Assembly (NCBI RefSeq): GCF_000772045.1
Contig: NZ_CP009754.1
Location: forward strand, 6,386,001-6,450,000
Source: Streptomyces sp. CCM_MD2014
Lineage (GTDB): Bacteria; Actinomycetota; Actinomycetes; Streptomycetales; Streptomycetaceae
Length of the DNA stretch: 64,000 nt
Direction of reading: 5' to 3'
Part shown: piece by piece, positions 56,557 through 64,000 of the stretch
How the letters are laid out: the number at the start of each line of letters is the position of its first letter
Numbering within the stretch: the stretch's first letter is position 1
Notes under the pieces: generated by a model
What the model was told of the DNA's origin: nothing
Database searches by the model: none
What the model saw: the letters and a program-made list of their open reading frames with translations, nothing else
Made by a program: the position numbers and the translations under genes

Positions 56557-58353
56557 CTACTTGGAATAGATCGCTTCGATCTCGTCCGCGTAGTCCTTGG
56601 CGACGACATTCCGCTTCAGCTTCAGCGACGGCGTCAGATGCCCCGAGTCCTCGGTGAACTGCGCCCCCAGCACACGGAACTTCCGCACCGACTCCGCCTT
56701 CGACACCGCGGCGTTCCCGTCGTCGATCGCGTCCTGGATCGCCGCGAGCAGTTCCGGGTCATCCCGCAACGACACCGCACTCGAGCCGGCCGGCTTCCCG
56801 TGCTCCGCGCACCAGCGGCCCAGGAACTCCTCGTCGAGGGTGACCAGCGCGCCCACGAAGGGCCGCCCGTCGCCGACCACCATGCACTCCGCGACCAGCG
56901 CGTGCGCGCGGATGCGGTCCTCTATGACGGCCGGGGCGACGTTCTTGCCGCCGGCGGTGACGATGATCTCCTTCTTGCGGCCGGTGATCCGCAGGTAGCC
57001 GTCCTCGTCGAGGGTGCCGATGTCGCCGGTGTGGAACCAGCCGTCGGCGAGCGCCTCGGCGGTCGCGCCCGGGTTGTTCCAGTACTCCTTGAACAGGTGC
57101 TCGCCGTGCAGCAGCACCTCGCCGTCGTCCGCGATGCGCACCACGGAGCCGGGCAGCGGCTGGCCGACCGTGCCGATCTTCTGCCGGTCCCACGGATTGA
57201 AGGCGGTGGCCGCGCAGGACTCGGTCAGGCCGTAGCCCTCCAGGACCGTGAAGCCGATGCCGCGGAAGAAGTGGCCGAGCCGCTCGCCGAGCGGCGCGCC
57301 GCCGGAGATGGCGTACTCGCCGCGACCGCCGAGGACCGTACGGAGCTTGCTGTAGACCAGCTTGTCGAAGACCTTGTGCTTGATCTTCAGGCCGACGGAC
57401 GGACCCGACGGGGTGTCCAGGGCCTTGCTGTACGCGATCGCGGTGTCCGCGGCCCTGTCGAAGATCTTGCCCTTGCCGTCCGCCTGCGCCTTGGCACGCG
57501 CCGAGTTGTACACCTTCTCGAAGACGCGCGGCACCCCGAGGATCAGCGTGGGCCGGAAGGCGGCCAGCTCGTCGGTGAGGTTCTTGATGTCGGGGACGTT
57601 GCCCAGCTTGATCGGCGCGATCATCGGCGCGACCTGCACCAGGCGTCCGAAGACGTGCGCGAGCGGCAGGAAGAGGAGGACCGAGCACTCACCGGTGCGG
57701 AACAGCGGACGCAGCCGTTCCACCACGTTCCCGCACTCGGCGAAGAAGCTGCGGTGGGTGAGGACACAGCCCTTGGGGCGGCCCGTGGTGCCGGAGGTGT
57801 AGACGATGGTCGCGGGGTCGTCGGCCTTCGCGATCGAGCCCCGCTCCTCGACGGTCCGGTCCGTGACGTCCTGGCCCAGGCGCCCCAGCTCCTCCACCCC
57901 GCCCGCGTCGATCTGCCAGACGTTCTTGAGGGCGGGCAGCTGCTCGCGCACCGACTCGACGGCGGCGGCGTGCCCGGCCGACTCGACGACGCACGCGGTG
58001 GCGCCCGAGTCGCCGAGGATCCACTGCACCTGCTCCGGCGAGCTGGTCTCGTACACCGGCACGGTGATCGCACCCGCGCTCCAGATCGCGAAGTCCAGCA
58101 GGGTCCACTCGTACCGCGTGCGGGACATCAGGCCCACCCGGTCGCCCGGCTGGACACCGGAGGCGATCAGGCCCTTGGCGGCGGAGTGCACCTCGGCGAG
58201 GAAGGCGCGCGCGGTCACGTCCTGCCAGGCGCCGCCCGCCTTCCGGGCGATGACGGCGACGTCGGGATGCTGCGCGGCGTTTCTGCGGACGATGTCGGTC
58301 AGGTTTCCGTCCGCGGGGACCTCGTACAAGGCCGGAAGGCTGAACTCGCGCAA
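56557..58353 (-). CDS. Long-chain fatty-acid--CoA ligase (FadD15-like), TTG start
   Basis: Activates fatty acids to acyl-CoA. The 598-aa protein has the AMP-binding P-loop VYTSGTTGRPKGCVLTH (about 185-201), VLEGYGLTESCAATAFN, GWFHTGDIGTLDEDGYLRITGRKKEII and the catalytic lysine region near the C-terminus (LTPSLKLKRNVV). TTG at 58353 is taken as start because GAGGAG lies 8 nt upstream. The 309-nt divergent spacer 58354-58662 carries promoters (TAACGT on the minus strand near 58490) but no gene. Confidence 0.91.
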   Translation of the reverse strand: MREFSLPALYEVPADGNLTDIVRRNAAQHPDVAVIARKAGGAWQDVTARAFLAEVHSAAKGLIASGVQPGDRVGLMSRTRYEWTLLDFAIWSAGAITVPVYETSSPEQVQWILGDSGATACVVESAGHAAAVESVREQLPALKNVWQIDAGGVEELGRLGQDVTDRTVEERGSIAKADDPATIVYTSGTTGRPKGCVLTHRSFFAECGNVVERLRPLFRTGECSVLLFLPLAHVFGRLVQVAPMIAPIKLGNVPDIKNLTDELAAFRPTLILGVPRVFEKVYNSARAKAQADGKGKIFDRAADTAIAYSKALDTPSGPSVGLKIKHKVFDKLVYSKLRTVLGGRGEYAISGGAPLGERLGHFFRGIGFTVLEGYGLTESCAATAFNPWDRQKIGTVGQPLPGSVVRIADDGEVLLHGEHLFKEYWNNPGATAEALADGWFHTGDIGTLDEDGYLRITGRKKEIIVTAGGKNVAPAVIEDRIRAHALVAECMVVGDGRPFVGALVTLDEEFLGRWCAEHGKPAGSSAVSLRDDPELLAAIQDAIDDGNAAVSKAESVRKFRVLGAQFTEDSGHLTPSLKLKRNVVAKDYADEIEAIYSK

Positions 58354-58662
58354 GACTGCTGCTCCTCATAGGGCGCCGGCGCCACGACACTGTGTGATGC
58401 GACGGTGCGGTCCAAGGCTCGGGCAAGTGCTCGGGAAACTCATGCGGGATTCACATGTTGAAACCCAGAGCACGACTGGACTGCCCGGACGTTACCCGCC
58501 GGTATGCGTTCTCCGACAGGGGGTCCCCGCGAGATGTTCGCTGCGTCACACGGATGGGGTTTGCTTTGCGCACAGTAGTCGACGGATCAACCGACCAGCC
58601 AGTAACCGCAGGTCCGACCGCCACTGTTCACATCAGGCACGCGCTGCTTACGCTTGATCGCC

Positions 58663-59460
58663 ATGGCACCCACACCGCCCCGTAACACGAGTACGCGCGT
58701 CCACGTGGTCAGCGACGTCCATGGCAACGCCCGCGACCTGGCCAGGGCCGGCGAGGGCGCCGACGCCCTGATCTGCCTCGGGGACCTGGTCCTCTTCCTC
58801 GACTACGCCGACCACTCGCGCGGCATCTTCCCCGACCTGTTCGGCGTCGCCAACGCCGACCGCCTCGTCGCGCTGCGCACCGCCCGCCGATTCGACGAGG
58901 CCCGGGACTTCGGGCGGCGGCTGTGGGCGCAGACGGACGGAGAGCCGCGCGAGCTGATCGAGCGGGCGGTGCGCAAGCAGTACGCCGAGCTGTTCGCCGC
59001 CTTCCCCACCCCGACGTACGCCACCTACGGCAACGTGGACGTGCCGCCGCTGTGGTCCGAGTACGCGGGTCCCGGCACCACCGTGCTCGACGGGCAGCGG
59101 GTGGAGATCGGCGGCCGCGTCTTCGGCTTCGTCGGCGGCGGGCTGCGCACCGCGATGAACACGCCGTACGAGATCAGCGACGAGGCCTACGCCGCGAAGA
59201 TCGAGGCCGTCGGCGAGGTGGACGTGCTGTGCACGCACATCCCGCCCCAGGTGCCGGAACTGGTCTACGACACGGTGGCCCGGCGCTTCGAGCGGGGCAG
59301 TGTGGCGCTCCTCGACGCGATCCGCCGCACCCGCCCCCGGTACGCCCTGTTCGGGCACGTCCACCAGCCGCTGGCCCGGCGCATGCGCATCGGAGCGACC
59401 GAGTGCGTGAACGTCGGCCACTTCGCGTCGACGGGACGGCCGTGGGCGCTGGAGTGGTGA
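58663..59460 (+). CDS. Metallophosphoesterase
   Basis: The 265-aa phosphoesterase of the calcineurin/YfcE type has VHVVSDVHGNARDL, ICLGDLVLF, TYGNVDVPP, VDVLCTHIPP and FGHVHQPLA, which supply the usual dimetal ligands D, H, D, N, H, GHxH. The substrate is unknown. ATG at 58663 follows TACGCT (58649-58654; -35 TTCACA at 58627) by 8 nt: leaderless. A TTG at 58654 would overlap the -10 box and is rejected. Confidence 0.88.
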   Translation: MAPTPPRNTSTRVHVVSDVHGNARDLARAGEGADALICLGDLVLFLDYADHSRGIFPDLFGVANADRLVALRTARRFDEARDFGRRLWAQTDGEPRELIERAVRKQYAELFAAFPTPTYATYGNVDVPPLWSEYAGPGTTVLDGQRVEIGGRVFGFVGGGLRTAMNTPYEISDEAYAAKIEAVGEVDVLCTHIPPQVPELVYDTVARRFERGSVALLDAIRRTRPRYALFGHVHQPLARRMRIGATECVNVGHFASTGRPWALEW

Positions 59461-59597
59461 ACGTGCGCGGCGAACCCGCGCAGGTGGGTGGTGGCATCCG
59501 CCGTCCCCGTGCGCGATAGCCTTCACGCGGCACACACGTGCGCGTCATGGGCGCACGACGACCTCAGTAGCGGCCCGCATCCGGAGGAGCCACGGCG

Positions 59598-60035
59598 ATG
59601 GCGGAACACACCAGCTCGAGCATCACCATCGAGGCGGCACCGGCCGACGTCATGGCGGTGATCGCCGACTTCGCGCGATACCCGGACTGGACGGGCGAGG
59701 TGAAGGAGGCCGAGGTCCTCGCGACCGACGCGCAGGGGCGTGCCGAGCAGGTCCGGCTCGTCATGGACGCCGGTGCGATCAAGGACGACCAGACGCTGGG
59801 CTACACCTGGACCGGTGAGCACGAGGTCTCCTGGACGCTGGTGAAGTCCCAGATGCTGCGCTCCCTCGACGGTTCCTACCTCCTCCGCCCCGCGGGCACC
59901 GGCACGGAGGTCACCTACCGCCTCACGGTGGACGTCAAGATCCCCATGCTCGGCATGATCAAGCGCAAGGCGGAAAAGGTCATCATCGACCGAGCCCTGG
60001 CAGGCCTGAAGAAGCGCGTGGAGTCGGGAAAGTAG
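59598..60035 (+). CDS. SRPBCC (polyketide cyclase/START-like) protein
   Basis: The 145-aa protein has the START-like pattern: ITIEAAPADVMAVIADFARYPDWTGEVKEAEVL, GYTWTGEHEVSWTL and YRLTVDVKIPMLGMIKRKAEKVII with a long C-terminal helix. Such folds bind hydrophobic ligands; no specific ligand is indicated. GGAGGAG lies upstream of ATG. The mycobacterial neighbourhood has a similar gene between fadD15 and the ArsA-like ATPase. Confidence 0.87.
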   Translation: MAEHTSSSITIEAAPADVMAVIADFARYPDWTGEVKEAEVLATDAQGRAEQVRLVMDAGAIKDDQTLGYTWTGEHEVSWTLVKSQMLRSLDGSYLLRPAGTGTEVTYRLTVDVKIPMLGMIKRKAEKVIIDRALAGLKKRVESGK

Positions 60036-60113
60036 CGTAGCCGCGGGCAGTCGTGCCTCCCCCGGCCCGAACCGCCTGGGGGGGGCGCCCCCGGGGCGGC
60101 ACGGGCGGGCGGT

Positions 60114-60157
60114 GGGCACCTCCCGCCCGAGCGAAGCCGAGAGCGGGGGAGGCACCC
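60114..60157 (+). repeat. Dispersed hairpin repeat (CGAAGCCGAGAGCGGG type)
   Basis: GGGCACCTCCCGC and GCGGGGGAGGCACCCC flank CGAGCGAAGCCGAG. This is a sequence I recognise as a common Streptomyces intergenic repeat. It lies in the 209-nt spacer upstream of the ATPase gene. Confidence 0.65.
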
Positions 60158-60244
60158 CGCGACGCGGGCCTGCGAACTCCCCGGCGGGCCGCCGCCCGCC
60201 GGTCACCAGCCCAACCGGCGGAGCCCCGGGTACCGTTCACCCCC

Positions 60245-61417
60245 ATGCGCACCCTCCTGCTCACGGGCCCCGGCGGCACCGGCCGTACCACCGTCGCCGC
60301 CGCCACCGCGCTCAAGGCCGCCCGCCGGGGCACCCGCACCCTCCTCCTCGGCGCCGACCGCGACGACACCCTCGGCGCCGCCCTCGGCGTGCCCACCGGC
60401 CCCGCGCCCACCCCCGTCGAACCCGGCCTCACCGCATGGCGTCCCGACGCCGCCCAGGGCTTCCGGGAGGCCCTCGCCGCCCTCCAGGACCGCGCCGCCT
60501 CCGCGCTCGACCTGCTGGGCGCCTCCCGCCTGGACCCCGAAGAGCTGACCCCGCTCCCCGGCGCCGACGACCTCGCCCTGCTGCGCGCCCTGCGCGAGGC
60601 CGCCCTCGCCGAGGCGCACGACCTCCTCGTCGTGGACCTCCCGCCCGCGCTCCGCGCCCTCGCCCTGCTCGCCGCGCCCGAGGAACTGCGCCGGAGCCTG
60701 CGCCGCCTGCTCCCGCCCGAGCGGCAGGCCGCCCGGGCCCTGCGCCCCGTCCTCGGCCGGCTCGCGGGCGTCCCCATGCCCGCCGAGGCGCTGTACGAGG
60801 CGACCGCCCGCTGGGACCTGGAACTGGCCGCCGCGGAGGCCGTCCTGGCCGACCGGAACACCACCGTCCGGCTGGTCGCCGAACCGGGGCCGGCCGGAGC
60901 CGACGCCGTCCGCGCCACGGCCCTCGGTCTCGCCCTGCGCGGCCTGCGCACCGACCTGCTGGTCGCCAACCGCGTCCTGCCCGAGGACGTCCCGGCGGAC
61001 AGCTGGCTCGGCGGCCCGCTCGCCCAGCAGCGCAAGACGCTGGAGGAGTGGCGCGGGACGTACGACGTCCACGCCGTCGCCCACCTCGGCCGCGACCCGC
61101 GCGGCACGGACGACCTCGCCGCCCTCGACGTGCCCGGCGTCAACCCGGCCGCCTCCCCGGTCGAGTGGCCCGTCACCGACCGGCTGGCCGAGGACGGCGT
61201 CCTGGTCTGGCACATCCCGCTGCCCGGCGCCGTACGCGAGGAGCTCGACCTGGTCCGCCGCGGGGACGAACTGGTCGTCGCGGCGGGTCCGTTCCGCCGC
61301 ATCGTTCCGCTGCCCTCCGCGCTGCGCCGCTGCACCGTGGAGGGGGCCGGGCTGCGGGAGGACACCCTCGCCGTCCGGTTCACGCCGGACCCGGGGCTGT
61401 GGCCGCGGGGACGATGA
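60245..61417 (+). CDS. ArsA/GET3-like ATPase
   Basis: The 390-aa protein begins MRTLLLTGPGGTGRTTVAAATALKAA, a deviant Walker A (GPGGTGRTT in place of GKGGVGKT), then LLLGADRDDTLGAALG and LLVVDLPPALRALALL as Walker B. A C-terminal part (VEWPVTDRLAEDGVLVWHIPLPGAV) resembles the ArsA/Hsp20-like domain of actinobacterial pairs. Mycobacteria have it next to the SRPBCC gene. ATG follows TACCGT (60231-60236) by 8 nt: leaderless. The function is unknown; membrane-protein targeting or anion transport are only family possibilities. Confidence 0.82.
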   Translation: MRTLLLTGPGGTGRTTVAAATALKAARRGTRTLLLGADRDDTLGAALGVPTGPAPTPVEPGLTAWRPDAAQGFREALAALQDRAASALDLLGASRLDPEELTPLPGADDLALLRALREAALAEAHDLLVVDLPPALRALALLAAPEELRRSLRRLLPPERQAARALRPVLGRLAGVPMPAEALYEATARWDLELAAAEAVLADRNTTVRLVAEPGPAGADAVRATALGLALRGLRTDLLVANRVLPEDVPADSWLGGPLAQQRKTLEEWRGTYDVHAVAHLGRDPRGTDDLAALDVPGVNPAASPVEWPVTDRLAEDGVLVWHIPLPGAVREELDLVRRGDELVVAAGPFRRIVPLPSALRRCTVEGAGLREDTLAVRFTPDPGLWPRGR

Positions 61418-61480
61418 CCCGACGGGGGCCGGGGCCGTTCGGGTAACGTCGTAAGGACGAACCGTAGTCAGGAGTCCGTC

Positions 61481-62068
61481 ATGAGCGAAGAGCTCCCCCC
61501 GTCCGAGGCCCCCCGCCCCGACGAGGCCGACACGGTCGACGAGACGCGTGCGACCGACGAGACGCGTGCGACCGGTGGGAAAGCGACCGCCGAGGCGCAT
61601 GCCACCGACGCCGACGCCTGGGCCACGGCGTGCGCCGAGGACCTGGAGGCGGAGAAGGCCCGCCGCCGTGCCGCGTACGGGCCGCCGCCCGGCTCCGCCG
61701 CCGAGGAACTGCGCCGGCTCGTCGACACCGTCGCCGACAAGCTGGCCGGCCTCCAGTCCCCGCTGCTCGGCCAGGTCGCCGGGCCCGCCGCCCAGCAGGT
61801 GGTCCGGCAGGTCGTCCAGCAGGCGAAGGCCGCCGTCGAACCGGTCATCGAGCGCAACCCGGACGTGTTCGACCACCTCGCCGCCGCCGGTGGCGAACTC
61901 CTCGCCGCCTACCGCTCCGCCGTCCAGAACCAGGAACGCCGCTGGACCACCGGCGACACCGCCGCCAAGGACCCGAGCGACCCCCGCGACCAGGGCGAAC
62001 GCGGCACCGACGGCCGGGACGAGGACGACGGTGGCACCGGTCCGGGCCAGCGCATCGACCTGGACTGA
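61481..62068 (+). CDS. DUF5304-type hypothetical protein
   Basis: The 195-aa acidic protein has a low-complexity start with a DETRAT duplication (18-bp tandem repeat 61537-61572), then a helical part (AAEELRRLVDTVADKLAGLQ and QQVVRQVVQQAKAAVEPVIERNPDVFDHLAAAGGELLAAYRS) and a charged tail. AGGAG (61470-61474) at 6 nt supports ATG. It directly precedes glkA, with which it is known to be cotranscribed in part in Streptomyces (from memory). Confidence 0.8.
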   Translation: MSEELPPSEAPRPDEADTVDETRATDETRATGGKATAEAHATDADAWATACAEDLEAEKARRRAAYGPPPGSAAEELRRLVDTVADKLAGLQSPLLGQVAGPAAQQVVRQVVQQAKAAVEPVIERNPDVFDHLAAAGGELLAAYRSAVQNQERRWTTGDTAAKDPSDPRDQGERGTDGRDEDDGGTGPGQRIDLD

Positions 62069-62103
62069 GCCCCGCCTCGGGTACGGTTGCCCTTAGCGGG
62101 GCT
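62068..62103 (+). promoter_or_regulatory. glkA promoter/hairpin region
   Basis: AGCCCCGC (62068-62075) and GCGGGGCT (62096-62103) form an 8-bp stem with a 20-nt loop. TACGGT (62082-62087) in the loop is a -10 candidate, giving a leader of about 27 nt for glkA. The stem may also limit read-through from the upstream gene. Confidence 0.45.
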
Positions 62104-62122
62104 CGACCGAACTGAGGGATTC

Positions 62123-63076
62123 ATGGGACTCACCATCGGCGTCGACATCGGCGGCACGAAGATCGCGGCCGGCGTGGTCGACGAGGAAGGCAACATCCTC
62201 TCGACCCACAAGGTGCCGACCCCCACCACACCCGAGGCCATCGTGGACGCCATCGCCTCCGCGGTGGAGGGCGCGCGCGTGGGGCACGAGATCGTCGGCG
62301 TCGGCATCGGTGCCGCCGGATACGTCAACCGCCAGCGCTCCACGGTCTACTTCGCGCCCAACATCGACTGGCGCCAGGAGCCGCTCAAGGAGAAGGTCGA
62401 GGCGCGCGTCGGCCTCCCCGTCGTCGTGGAGAACGACGCCAACGCCGCGGCCTGGGGCGAGTACAAGTTCGGCGGCGGCAAGGGCCACCGCAACGTCATC
62501 TGCATCACCCTGGGCACCGGCCTCGGCGGCGGCATCATCATCGGCAACAAGCTGCGCCGCGGTCACTTCGGCGTGGCCGCCGAGTTCGGCCACATCCGCA
62601 TGGTGCCCGACGGCCTGCTGTGCGGCTGCGGCTCGCAGGGCTGCTGGGAGCAGTACGCGTCGGGGCGGGCGCTGGTCAGGTACGCCAAGCAGCGCGCCAA
62701 CGCCACCCCCGAGCGCGCCGAGGTGCTGCTCGCGCTCGGCGACGGCACCCCCGACGGCATCGAGGGCAAGCACATCTCGGTCGCCGCCCGCCAGGGCTGC
62801 CCGGTCGCCGTCGACTCCTACCGGGAACTGGCCCGCTGGGCCGGCGCCGGTCTCGCCGACCTGGCCTCGCTCTTCGACCCGTCCGCCTTCATCGTCGGCG
62901 GCGGCCTCTCGGACGAGGGCGACCTGGTCCTCGACCCGATCCGCAAGTCGTACAAGCGCTGGCTGGTCGGCGGCAACTGGCGCCCGGTCGCCGACGTGAT
63001 CGCCGCCCAACTCGGCAACAAGGCCGGCCTCGTCGGCGCAGCCGACCTGGCCCGGGAGCCCGACCCGATCATGTGA
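62123..63076 (+). CDS. glkA: Glucose kinase (ROK family)
   Basis: ATP-dependent glucokinase that also mediates carbon catabolite repression in Streptomyces. The 317-aa length equals the known enzyme. Motifs: DIGGTKIAAG (8-17, phosphate binding), ENDANAAAWGE (catalytic D105), GTGLGGGIIIGNKL, EFGHIRMVPDG (H157) and the ROK zinc site CGCGSQGCWEQYASG (C167, C169, C174). ATG at 62123 has GAGGGA upstream. Confidence 0.97.
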   Translation: MGLTIGVDIGGTKIAAGVVDEEGNILSTHKVPTPTTPEAIVDAIASAVEGARVGHEIVGVGIGAAGYVNRQRSTVYFAPNIDWRQEPLKEKVEARVGLPVVVENDANAAAWGEYKFGGGKGHRNVICITLGTGLGGGIIIGNKLRRGHFGVAAEFGHIRMVPDGLLCGCGSQGCWEQYASGRALVRYAKQRANATPERAEVLLALGDGTPDGIEGKHISVAARQGCPVAVDSYRELARWAGAGLADLASLFDPSAFIVGGGLSDEGDLVLDPIRKSYKRWLVGGNWRPVADVIAAQLGNKAGLVGAADLAREPDPIM

Positions 63077-63112
63077 CGATCGCTGTTTGATCGACGGGAC
63101 CCGTCCCACCCC

Positions 63113-63149
63113 GAGGGGCGCGGGGAACTGCGCGACCAGCCACGACGAA
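63113..63149 (+). repeat. Dispersed repeat family B copy
   Basis: GAGGGGCGCGGGGAACTGCG followed by CGACCAGCCACGACGAA. It lies in the glkA-63221 spacer, after the glkA stop. Confidence 0.8.
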
Positions 63150-63220
63150 CCGGCAGTCGCCCACGATCCCCGCGCCCGCCCCATAAGGCGCCCGATCACG
63201 CGGTCCCGTAAATTGACCGC

Positions 63221-63985
63221 ATGGCAACGTCCCTCCCCGCGCTCCCCAACTCCCGGACAGAACCCGACGGTTCCGCAGTCATCCGCGTCCTGAGCTACAA
63301 CATCCGCTCGATGCGCGACGACACCGACGCCCTCGCCCGCGTCATCACGGCCTGCGCACCCGACCTCGTCCTCCTCCAGGAGGCCCCCCGCTTCTTCCGC
63401 TGGCGCAAGAAGATCACCCGGCTCGCCGCCGCCAGCGACCTGGTCCTGCTCTCCGGCGGCGCAACCGCCGCCGGCCCCGCGCTGCTCTGCTCCCTGCGGG
63501 CCACCGTGGAGCGCACCGAGGACGTGCTGCTTCCGCTCACGCCCGGTCAGCACCGCAGGGGCCTGGCCAGCGCCGTGGTCCGGATCGGCGGGGCCCGTCT
63601 CGGCGTCCTCAGCACCCACCTGTCGCTGCGGCCGGACGAGCGCCACGAGCAGGCCGGCCTGCTCCTCGACCACCTGGCCGGTCTCGGCGTGACGCACGCC
63701 GTGGCGGGCGGCGACCTGAACGAGCGCCCCGGCGGCCGCACCTTCCGGCGGCTCGGCGACGGACTGCGCGACTGCTGGACCGCCGCGCCCTGGGGCGGGG
63801 AGTACACCTTCCCCGCCACCGCCCCGGACCGCCGTATCGACGCGGTCTTCGTCACCGAGGGCGTCGAGGTGCTGGGCTGCGGGGTGCCGTCGGGACTGCC
63901 CGGGGTGGCGGAGGACGACCTGAGGGCGGCCACGGACCACCTCCCGGTCCTGACCGCCCTCCGCGTACCCGCGACGCCCGCCTGA
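63221..63985 (+). CDS. Endonuclease/exonuclease/phosphatase (EEP) family protein
   Basis: The 254-aa hydrolase has RVLSYNIRSMRDD at the start of the fold, LVLLQEAPRF (catalytic Glu), VLSTHLSL, AGGDLNERPG (Asp/Asn pair) and a terminal ATDHLPVLTAL (Asp-His), the full EEP signature. DNA, RNA, lipid or sugar phosphate substrates are possible. ATG follows TAAATT (63209-63214) by 6 nt: leaderless. It is the last gene of the window and is complete. Confidence 0.9.
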   Translation: MATSLPALPNSRTEPDGSAVIRVLSYNIRSMRDDTDALARVITACAPDLVLLQEAPRFFRWRKKITRLAAASDLVLLSGGATAAGPALLCSLRATVERTEDVLLPLTPGQHRRGLASAVVRIGGARLGVLSTHLSLRPDERHEQAGLLLDHLAGLGVTHAVAGGDLNERPGGRTFRRLGDGLRDCWTAAPWGGEYTFPATAPDRRIDAVFVTEGVEVLGCGVPSGLPGVAEDDLRAATDHLPVLTALRVPATPA

Positions 63986-64000
63986 CGCCCGGCCGACTAC

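Noticed and set aside
58649..58662. TTG at 58654 as start of the phosphoesterase
   Set aside because: It falls inside the -10 box; ATG at 58663 is at the expected leaderless start.

Overview
The window is very GC-rich DNA with G/C-ending codons, many GTG starts and Streptomyces-type intergenic repeats. Gene content and order (sucB-lpd-pepA, pspA, nadA, ctaCDF, ctaE-qcrCAB, trpD, glkA) match the core chromosome arm of Streptomyces around glkA as I remember it from S. coelicolor. No phage, IS, tRNA or rRNA gene was seen. The identification rests on reading the sequence and on memory of families; no database search was run.

Layout. 1-5400 (mostly minus strand): the edge of an unknown gene, then 2-oxo acid dehydrogenase E2 (sucB), dihydrolipoamide dehydrogenase (lpd) and leucyl aminopeptidase (pepA). 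5600-12000: a GH114-like lipoprotein and late cobalamin genes (cobS, cobT, a metallo-beta-lactamase/CobU fusion), interrupted by a membrane protein of unknown function, a GC-rich tandem-repeat tract and a methyltransferase. 12000-16400: small ORF, HtrA-type lipoprotein protease, methyltransferase/DUF3043 pair, PspA and PspAA. 16500-21800: a NarL-type two-component pair and an RND exporter. 22000-29100: nadA, erpA, a membrane-anchored unknown protein, adenosine kinase and a cysteine desulfurase-TusA fusion.

29400-38800: the respiratory bcc-aa3 supercomplex in two operons (ctaCDF; ctaE-qcrCAB), separated by an L,D-transpeptidase and a degenerate receiver protein. 38900-47000: trpD; a SAM-IV riboswitch with a putative six-codon upstream ORF in front of a class V aminotransferase; glycerate kinase plus anion transporter; and an OmpR-type response regulator/kinase operon headed by a secreted acidic protein. 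A shared direct/inverted repeat lies at the same distance upstream of the transporter and of the kinase operon, suggesting one regulatory circuit.

47000-64000: a RAM-domain protein coupled to a rhomboid protease, a zinc-ribbon protein, a NYN-domain RNA-binding protein, two tandem NlpC/P60 hydrolases, a metallopeptidase lipoprotein, a GT87 mannosyltransferase, PimB-like mannosyltransferase, FadD15-like acyl-CoA ligase, phosphoesterase, SRPBCC protein, ArsA-like ATPase, DUF5304-like protein, glkA and an EEP-family hydrolase. Much of the gene set from sucB to the ArsA-like gene also sits together in Mycobacterium tuberculosis (about Rv2183c-Rv2215, from memory), which indicates an old conserved actinobacterial neighbourhood for respiration, cofactors and envelope lipids.

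Recurring features: about a dozen genes have a TAnnnT -10 box 6-8 nt before the start codon and no ribosome binding site, i.e. probable leaderless mRNAs; several strong GC hairpin terminators; and at least four families of dispersed intergenic repeats.
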